A stretch of 64,000 bases of DNA from Pseudomonadales bacterium (GTDB lineage: Bacteria > Pseudomonadota > Gammaproteobacteria > Pseudomonadales > Azotimanducaceae): assembly GCA_019090615.1 (NCBI GenBank), contig JAHRVQ010000021.1, positions 1 through 64,000 of the forward strand, given 5' to 3'. Below, piece after piece: positions 57,928-64,000 of this stretch. The notes beneath the pieces are model-generated. The model worked only from the letters and a program-made list of their open reading frames with translations. It was not told the DNA's origin and did no database searches. Position 1 is the stretch's first letter; each line of letters starts with the position of its first letter. A program made the translations under genes and the position numbers.

Positions 57928-58394
57928 GTATTTCCCCTAATTAACGTTAAATATTATTATCTGTATCTTTCCTGTCTAACTAAGGGAAACGCTTATTCAG
58001 AATTTTTATAGTTTTCGCCGAACGGTAATGCTTGAATTTCCTGCAATCAATGCGGAAAATTGTTCCTTAGTATCAAACAACAATTCCCACCAGGATCTCA
58101 AAATAGTATCCGTAACACTCAACCCCTAACAAACAACATTAGCTACATATTTCTTATCGCTTGTTTCAGTCTATGATGGCCAACTGGTACTTTCAATGGA
58201 GTCGCAACAGAAAATTCACTCTTGATCTAAGGCCATTCACAAAGATTATATAAATTGCTGCCACTGCATCATCTTTGATATAGCTTAAGCCAATAACCAT
58301 AGAGAAATTTGCCTTCCACTTACAATCGCACCCAATAATTATATAAACTACCCAATACTGCCGAGAGGCGCATGAGTTCAGGACAAAAATTAAC
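57928..58394. other. Divergent intergenic region between receptor and GST
   Basis: No gene was recognised in these 467 bases between the TonB receptor (minus) and the GST gene (plus). A 10-bp palindrome TTAACGTTAA occurs at about 57941-57950, just upstream of the receptor start. Confidence 0.4.
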
Positions 58395-59021
58395 ATGCTC
58401 GAAATATATTGTTGGACCACGCCTAATGGCTATAAACCACTGATGTTCGCCGAAGAAGCAGGTATTGAATACCGCACTATCGGGGTAAATATCTCTACCG
58501 GTGCACAGCATGAACCAGAATACCTAAAAATTTCCCCCAACAATCGCATACCGGCCTTGATTGATCACCTGCCCAGCGATGGCGGCGATCCAGTCAGCCT
58601 ATTTGAGTCCGGCGCTATGTTGCAGTATCTTGGAGCTAAAACCGGCAAACTTTACGCAGAAAGACAACGCCAACGCGGCGCAATAGACCAATGGTTACAC
58701 TGGCAAATTGGCGGCTTTGGGCCAATGATTGGACAATATATGCATTTCCTTCGATCCAACGAAGACTCCCAGTACGCGCTGCAACGATACCACCAGGAAG
58801 GCCAACGACTATATCGTGTACTGGATCAACAACTAAAGGGGCGCGAATTTATTTGCGGCGAGCAATACACAATAGCTGATATTGCTATCTATCCCTGGAT
58901 TGTATACTCGGCAGCAGAATTTCAGGATTACGAAAATGTTACGCGTTATCAAAACACCATTGCTCAACGCCCCGCAACCCAGCGGGCCTATGAAAAAGGC
59001 GCACTTCTGCGCAAACAATAA
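58395..59021 (+). CDS. Glutathione S-transferase, YfcG/Ure2-like
   Basis: The 208-residue enzyme has the thioredoxin-fold N-terminus MLEIYCWTTPNGYKPLMFAEE, the cis-Pro and ESGA glutathione-binding motifs (NRIPALI and LFESGAMLQYL), and the C-terminal helical domain with ADIAIYPWI. It resembles the YfcG/Ure2p-like GSTs that have disulfide-bond reductase activity. It may detoxify or isomerise an intermediate, but no substrate is known. Confidence 0.93.
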   Translation: MLEIYCWTTPNGYKPLMFAEEAGIEYRTIGVNISTGAQHEPEYLKISPNNRIPALIDHLPSDGGDPVSLFESGAMLQYLGAKTGKLYAERQRQRGAIDQWLHWQIGGFGPMIGQYMHFLRSNEDSQYALQRYHQEGQRLYRVLDQQLKGREFICGEQYTIADIAIYPWIVYSAAEFQDYENVTRYQNTIAQRPATQRAYEKGALLRKQ

Positions 59022-59085
59022 CTACCAGACAAGAATTACCAGGCAAGAATTACCAGCTAATAGTTACCAAACTATTTGGCCATCT

Positions 59086-59120
59086 GCCCTGATAACCACA
59101 TGCCAGGGGTTTATCAGGGC
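59086..59120. terminator. Hairpin between the GST and DUF1772 genes
   Basis: GCCCTGATAA (59086-59095) and TTATCAGGGC (59111-59120) form a 10-bp stem with a 15-base loop. The two flanking genes converge, so it may end both. No T-run is present. Confidence 0.5.
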
Positions 59121-59151
59121 GCCTCCAACTAAAACCCATTAATCAAGCCCT

Positions 59152-59634
59152 TTATGGATAACCCCAGCAAACATAACACGCGATAAAATAGATTAAACTT
59201 GAACCCAGACAAGCCACAACCCGAACATGATTCCAGCCCGTCCACTTGACCTGATATGCCTGCCACACCTCACAGGCATTATCAGCCTCTGGATCCAGCC
59301 GCGCCAGTCTATTATTTAACGGGACATTAGCGACAGCCATCACCAACAGTGAACCCATCAGATACACCATACTGCCAGCAATAAAAATCGCAGCTACAAC
59401 AACCGGCAAATAAATAAACGCATAGATTGCAAAACCCAGAAAAACTACCGGCAGCCCAAAAAATAGTAGCGAAAAGGACCAGCAAAATACGTCGATATTT
59501 ACCTGTTGCATGGCCTTGATGCCCTCGCTAGATTCGATATTCGACAAGGCAGTCATAACAAACGAAGAAAAAGCGTAAAACACCCCGCCCATAAGGGTTG
59601 CAGCAAAAGCTAGCAGCATACTAACAACTAACAT
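59152..59634 (-). CDS. DUF1772-like membrane protein
   Basis: The protein of about 160 residues has four membrane segments and matches the DUF1772 (anthrone oxygenase-like) layout: MLLAFAATLMGGVFYAFSSFVMTAL at the start and NVPLNNRLARLD near residue 108, then VWQAYQVKWTGWNHVRV. The frame on this strand extends to 59892, but bases 59650-59892 are the antisense of a TetR fragment, so I place the start at 59634. No clear ribosome binding site is seen. The function is unknown. Confidence 0.7.
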   Translation of the reverse strand: MLVVSMLLAFAATLMGGVFYAFSSFVMTALSNIESSEGIKAMQQVNIDVFCWSFSLLFFGLPVVFLGFAIYAFIYLPVVVAAIFIAGSMVYLMGSLLVMAVANVPLNNRLARLDPEADNACEVWQAYQVKWTGWNHVRVVACLGSSLIYFIACYVCWGYP

Positions 59635-59661
59635 CCAGCTAACATGGCCAACCGCAGCGCC

Positions 59662-59993
59662 ATTTGCACCTACAACAAGGATTTTGAGCGAAGAGGACAC
59701 ACCTGACTTGAGCACTTTTTTTGCTGAGGGAAACAGATGCTGCGGCCGCGATTGCCTGGAAAAACCGGATGACGGCAATGCGTGACGGCTGTCGCGCAAC
59801 CATTGACATGTTGCACGTAGAAAACACCCTTGCAGACCAATGGACACGCGACACTGCCACCGATACGTTGTGGACTTTATTGTCCATTTCAAACTGGGAA
59901 AGCTTTACTATTGAATGCGGCTGGTCAAACCAGCAATATATAGAAAATATCAAATCAATAGCAGAGCGAACATTGCTAAAAAATCAGCGCTAA
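59662..59993 (+). pseudogene. TetR-family regulator remnant (C-terminal part, probable frameshift)
   Basis: The C-terminal half of a TetR-type regulator is readable in two frames. The frame from 59721 has IAWKNRMTAMRDGCRATIDML, then DTATDTLWTLLSISNWESFT and ECGWSNQQYIENIKSIAERTLL, the usual ligand-domain end. Upstream, another frame has ILSEEDTPDLSTFFAEGN; the two join at the T7 run around 59716-59722 after a frameshift. The N-terminal DNA-binding part is missing and its place is taken by the DUF1772 gene. A strong terminator still follows. Confidence 0.7.
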
Positions 59994-60017
59994 ACTGAAT
60001 ATTTAGCGCTGATTTTT
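59982..60017 (+). terminator. Rho-independent terminator after the TetR remnant
   Basis: The stem AATCAGCGCTAAA/TTTAGCGCTGATT (59982-59994 and 60002-60014) is followed by a T-run. The stem overlaps the stop codon of the remnant. Confidence 0.9.
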
Positions 60018-60077
60018 TTAACACACTAACAACTTAGGGGCCTAACGATATTTAGCAACCCCAGCTGCACAGCACGC

Positions 60078-61778
60078 CTAAATTGCCTGTTGCTGACCAC
60101 GAACCAGCTTACCAGGCAGCGCCCCAGTCGCTTCACCGTTTTCATAAATCATCTCGCCAGCAACAAAGGTTGCCAAAATACCGGCAGCATTTTGTAAAAA
60201 GCGTTTGCCACCAGCCGGCAGATCATGAACGATATGCGGTGTCATCAGGTTAAGGTTTTCAAAATCAATGATATTAATATCCGCCTTCATACCAACTGCT
60301 AGCAAACCACGGTCATTTAACGAATATAACTCCGCAGGCTGTCTGGTTAAAATGTGAATGCCCTGCTCAATGCCAAATGCCTGTTGTTTTCTAACCCAGT
60401 TAATCAACAGATAAATATTGGCACTGGTATCACAGATGGAACCAACATGCGCGCCACCGTCGCCCAGCGCCACCACGGTATTAGGGTGTTGGATCAGCTC
60501 AGAGATATTGTCGGAGAAATTAGCCACCGGAATATACACCAGACTATTGCCGTTGTTAGTCAGAAAATAATCATATAACCAGGCCTCAGCATCGGTACCT
60601 GCCTGTTGCGCCATATAACCGATCGAGTCAGTTTCATTTGGCAGATAGTTGATAGGTTCTTCCATGGCATACATTTTGTTAAACCGTTCACCAATGATCT
60701 GCACAAATATATGCGGATCGTCATTTTTTTCGCTGAGGATTTGTGTCCGCAGCGCAGGGTCTTTAAGGCGTTCAATTTTTTCATCCCAGGCAAGGTTCTC
60801 TAATGCTTTAAATGATGGCCGATCATAAAACGGACTCATTGAGGCACAATGACCCATCATAATACCCACAGGCCGCGCAATGACCTGGCCGCGAATATCC
60901 AGCCCATCAGCCTGGGCGGCTTCGATACGGTCTAGATGTTGCCGCCAAAGATCAGGCGTCGCATCAATATCTAACAACGTGAATGTGCCTTTGGCACCGG
61001 TTTTTGCCGCTGTATCGCGCAAGATACTGAATTCATCATCAGCATCATTCCAGTCAGCAATTAATTGAAAGACATGGCCCTGGTCACCTGACAACTCTTC
61101 ACCCAACTGTTTAAGCTCTGTACTGACAGCCTGAAAAGTAGGTCCAAAATCACCGGTACTGCTTCGATGAACCAGGGTTCTGGAGGTCGAAAAACCCACT
61201 GCACCGGCAGCGACACTATCTGCCAGTAACTCACGCATCTGTTTTATATCGTCATCGGTTGCTGTTTCACGATTAACACCACGTTCACCCATCACATAAA
61301 CCCGCAGCGGGCCATGAGGCACCAGCGCCGCAACATCAATATCACGTGCCTTTGAATCAACAAAATCCAGGTAATCTGCAAAACTCTCCCACTCCCAGGG
61401 CAAGCCCTCATTGAGCGCAGTTTCGGGGATTTCTTCAACCCCCTCCATCAATTGAATCAGCACATTACGGTCAGCGGGTTTGCATGGCGCAAAACCAACC
61501 CCGCAATTGCCCATAACCACCGTGGTAGTACCAAGGCTTGAAGACGGATTTAAGTGCTCATCCCAGGTTGCCTGGCCGTCATAGTGGGTATGTACATCGA
61601 CAAAACCTGGCGTTACCAGCATATTACTGGCATCAACAATTTTGTCTGCGCCAGCATCCAGATTAGGCGCGATACAGGCGATTTTACCGTCCTTTACTGC
61701 GATATCCTGCTGACTAGAAGGACCCCCGCTACCATCAACCAGGGTGCCGTTGCGAATAATTAGATCGTAATGTGTCAT
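60078..61778 (-). CDS. Amidohydrolase, N-acyl-D-amino-acid deacylase-like
   Basis: The 566-residue protein starts MTHYDLIIRNGTLVDGSGGPSSQQDIAVKDG and has GFVDVHTHYDGQATWD (metal-binding HxH, near residue 61-63) and GNCGVGFAPC near 92. The C-terminal region has NIIDFENLNLM. These fit D-aminoacylase-type amidohydrolases, which hydrolyse N-acyl-D-amino acids, but related enzymes act on other amides. A GAGG ribosome binding site precedes the ATG. It is on the same strand as the TonB receptor upstream of it. Confidence 0.9.
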   Translation of the reverse strand: MTHYDLIIRNGTLVDGSGGPSSQQDIAVKDGKIACIAPNLDAGADKIVDASNMLVTPGFVDVHTHYDGQATWDEHLNPSSSLGTTTVVMGNCGVGFAPCKPADRNVLIQLMEGVEEIPETALNEGLPWEWESFADYLDFVDSKARDIDVAALVPHGPLRVYVMGERGVNRETATDDDIKQMRELLADSVAAGAVGFSTSRTLVHRSSTGDFGPTFQAVSTELKQLGEELSGDQGHVFQLIADWNDADDEFSILRDTAAKTGAKGTFTLLDIDATPDLWRQHLDRIEAAQADGLDIRGQVIARPVGIMMGHCASMSPFYDRPSFKALENLAWDEKIERLKDPALRTQILSEKNDDPHIFVQIIGERFNKMYAMEEPINYLPNETDSIGYMAQQAGTDAEAWLYDYFLTNNGNSLVYIPVANFSDNISELIQHPNTVVALGDGGAHVGSICDTSANIYLLINWVRKQQAFGIEQGIHILTRQPAELYSLNDRGLLAVGMKADINIIDFENLNLMTPHIVHDLPAGGKRFLQNAAGILATFVAGEMIYENGEATGALPGKLVRGQQQAI

Positions 61779-61983
61779 GGGATTGCCTCAGATCGGGTAA
61801 ATTTTGATCAATATATAAAAATATACCCCTAAGGTATCACTTAAATCGGCGGGGATACAGCGAATGACTTTAGGCACCCTGGCAACACCCAGCGCCAGAG
61901 ATGATATATATTAGTCAGCAACTCACTGGCAAACCAACCCGGTTTTAGCGGGCTGGCTTCCAGAAAACCGTAGCCTGTCGAAT

Positions 61984-64000
61984 CTAGTCGAGATAAGCGC
62001 TAAAGGTCACCCCGTAGGTCCGGCCAATGGTAAGGAACGTGCTAAAACTACCACTTTGCAGCGGTGTCGCAAAAACGATATTATTTCTCGACGTATTACC
62101 CAGATTACGCCCCCATAAGTTAGCCGTATACCTGCCAGACGGCGACGTCACACCCAGCAGGGCATTCCATTTGTTGTATGCACCACGCACTTTTTCTGGC
62201 GCAAGATTAGACCCCGTGTTCACCTCACCTACATGGGACCAGTTAACATTGGCAGCGTAAGTCCAATCCGTACCTGGCAAATTGTCCTCGACAAATAACG
62301 CTGCACTACTCTGCCATAGCGGCGACAAATTAAGCCTTTTACCCGCAACATCACTGGTGGCGTCAGCAAGGATTTCGCCCTTATCCACATATCGCGCATC
62401 GGCATAGGTCACGCCAAAAGTTAGACTGACCGAGTCTGATACCGCATATACACTTTCTAACTCCAACCCCTGTGAAACAGCGCCTTTGACATTGGTTATA
62501 AAAAAACCAAAACCATCAAATGCATTTAACTGAAAATCTCTAAATTCAGTATAAAATAAGGCCGTATTTAATCTCAAACTACCGTCTAACAAGGTGCTCT
62601 TTACGCCCAACTCCCAACTGGTGGAAAACTCCGGATCAAAAGTTACACCATCAACCTTCAACGCCTCCTGGTCGAGGTTAAACCCACCCGCCTTATAGCC
62701 TCTGGAAAGGCCAAAATAGGTATTTATATCATCACCAAATTGATACGCGGCCTTTATGGTGCCGGTATATTCTTCCTCGGTAATATCGTCTTTAAAACTC
62801 GGATTATTACAAAACGTTGACGGCACAGGAACAATACCGCAAAAAGGATCGTTGACTGGCGCCGCGCCAACAGCGGCACCATTGATAATACCCTGGCCTT
62901 GTTTTTCTTCATGAGAAAAACGCACCCCCAGGGTAAATTCCAACCGGTCAGTTGCATGCCAGGTATTATTGGTAAACACCGACCAGCCGTCAGTCTTTGA
63001 ATTAAAATCAGAATCAAAACCCTGATTTAACACATGGCCTGGCACTTCCTGCCGATTAGATGGGTTACCCTCATAAATAGCTGCCGGCACGTCTAATCCT
63101 GACAACGCCAATAAGGCCGACAGATAGGCAGGCCCATCCGTTGAAAAAACAACGATTTCATCAGAAAACATATCCTCGGTGTAAAAATAGGTACCAACGA
63201 ACCAGTCAAGTTTGCCAGTAGAACCAATCAAATGAAATTCCTGACTGAAATTTTCAAAGGTATTGGTGGTATCGAGGGTGGATAATATATCAGCGCTGGA
63301 AACATCCGGATCGACACCCCGCCGCATATCGTATTCGCGATAACCCGTTAACGACCTGAAACTAACATTATCACTAATATCCCAGCTCACATCCAAAGAG
63401 ATACCCTGATCCTGAATGTCAGTAAACGGCGGAAAATTCAGCCCTACCTGCGGGTCTGAATCATTTTCGAATAAATCCGTATTACCCCCCAGCGGCACTG
63501 CAAGCAACCCTGTTACAGCGCCTATCTGGGTAAAGGATGCCACGCAACAAGCTTCGTCTTTATCGGTATAATCAACAATAAGCCGGGCCTCTACTTTATC
63601 CGTAGGCACCCATAATACCTGAGCCTTAATCGAATATCGGTTCCTGTCATTATAGGCATCACTGGTATTGGTATCTTCTTCAAAACCATCCCGCTCGTTC
63701 CAGCCAAATGACATCCTGAAGGCCCACTCATCGTCTATATGGGTATTAACAAAACCCTTTGAGACCCGCGAATCATAGTTACCCATACCCACGCTAAGCT
63801 GGGCATTTTTCTCAAATTGCGGTTTATTGGTGACCACACTAACCGCGCCCGCTACGGTATTTTTACCAAACAAGGTGCCCTGGGGGCCCCTGAGTATTTC
63901 GATTCGAGCCACGTCACCCAAATCGGAAAACGCCTGTCCCGCACGACTGCGATAGATGCCGTCAATAAAAGTGCCCACAGCCGCTTCAAGGCCAGGGTTA
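61984..64000 (-). CDS. TonB-dependent receptor, 5' end beyond the window
   Basis: The visible 672 residues are the plug and barrel of a receptor and continue past the right edge without a stop or start. Its reading in frame at the edge gives NPGLEAAVGTFIDGIYRSRAG, the same as in the receptor at 55627. Plug motif ILRGPQGTLFGKNTVAGAVSV and the end VTFSAYLD are present. It is a paralogue of the 55627 receptor. The ligand is unknown. Confidence 0.95.
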   Translation of the reverse strand, partial: NPGLEAAVGTFIDGIYRSRAGQAFSDLGDVARIEILRGPQGTLFGKNTVAGAVSVVTNKPQFEKNAQLSVGMGNYDSRVSKGFVNTHIDDEWAFRMSFGWNERDGFEEDTNTSDAYNDRNRYSIKAQVLWVPTDKVEARLIVDYTDKDEACCVASFTQIGAVTGLLAVPLGGNTDLFENDSDPQVGLNFPPFTDIQDQGISLDVSWDISDNVSFRSLTGYREYDMRRGVDPDVSSADILSTLDTTNTFENFSQEFHLIGSTGKLDWFVGTYFYTEDMFSDEIVVFSTDGPAYLSALLALSGLDVPAAIYEGNPSNRQEVPGHVLNQGFDSDFNSKTDGWSVFTNNTWHATDRLEFTLGVRFSHEEKQGQGIINGAAVGAAPVNDPFCGIVPVPSTFCNNPSFKDDITEEEYTGTIKAAYQFGDDINTYFGLSRGYKAGGFNLDQEALKVDGVTFDPEFSTSWELGVKSTLLDGSLRLNTALFYTEFRDFQLNAFDGFGFFITNVKGAVSQGLELESVYAVSDSVSLTFGVTYADARYVDKGEILADATSDVAGKRLNLSPLWQSSAALFVEDNLPGTDWTYAANVNWSHVGEVNTGSNLAPEKVRGAYNKWNALLGVTSPSGRYTANLWGRNLGNTSRNNIVFATPLQSGSFSTFLTIGRTYGVTFSAYLD

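Noticed and set aside
59635-59892. N-terminal extension of the DUF1772 frame
   Set aside because: The extension is Arg/Ser-rich, lacks membrane segments, and is antisense to a readable TetR fragment.

Overview
The window is chromosomal DNA of a free-living, probably marine or aquatic, Gammaproteobacterium. The evidence is the set of housekeeping genes (GroES-GroEL, AceE-AceF, AmpG/AmpD/AmpE, ExoI, YajQ, NadC), a Na+/H+ antiporter of the NhaD type, several c-di-GMP proteins, GspA/GspB-like secretion helpers and four large TonB-dependent receptors. A Cellvibrionales/Spongiibacteraceae-like organism would fit, but this is inferred from gene content only. No rRNA, tRNA, CRISPR array, transposase or phage gene was seen.

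Layout. Positions 1-38000 are mostly core functions: NhaD, MsrA, PurC, an HDOD-GAF protein, a cupin/Cys-Met PLP enzyme pair, an M18 aminopeptidase with a LysR regulator, a PilZ protein with exonuclease I, a DASS transporter, a lipoprotein aminopeptidase, GspA-GspB, a PuuD-like membrane protein, an outer membrane protein, and a REC-PAS-GGDEF-EAL protein. They continue with GNAT, GroESL behind a CIRCE operator, an alkyltransferase-like protein, YajQ-AmpG, a degenerate GGDEF protein, AceEF, AmpDE, an aspartic protease, NadC and a glycosyltransferase. Positions 38100-42900 carry an O-antigen-ligase-like protein, an alpha/beta hydrolase, a Rieske oxygenase and a GreA-like protein.

Positions 43000-64000 look accessory and catabolic: four TonB-dependent receptors (the last cut by the window end), an MFE-2-like short-chain dehydrogenase, a 2-Cys peroxiredoxin, an SRPBCC-ArsR pair, a cytochrome P450 with its own 3Fe-4S ferredoxin, a second alpha/beta hydrolase, a cupin, a GST, a DUF1772 protein, a broken TetR regulator and an N-acyl-D-amino-acid deacylase-like amidohydrolase. 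Together they could take up and oxidise a hydrophobic substrate, but the substrate cannot be read from the sequence.

The most unusual signals are non-coding. A perfect 28-bp inverted repeat at 51074-51135 begins just after a consensus -35 box and ends 3 bases before the start codon of the SRPBCC-ArsR operon. Four more perfect inverted repeats, each different, lie within the preceding 4.3 kb. A 24-bp tandem repeat just after the nhaD stop codon belongs to the same family as an 18/24-bp repeat that codes for the KEPSA linker of AceF. Short tandem duplications of 13-19 bp occur in many intergenic gaps.
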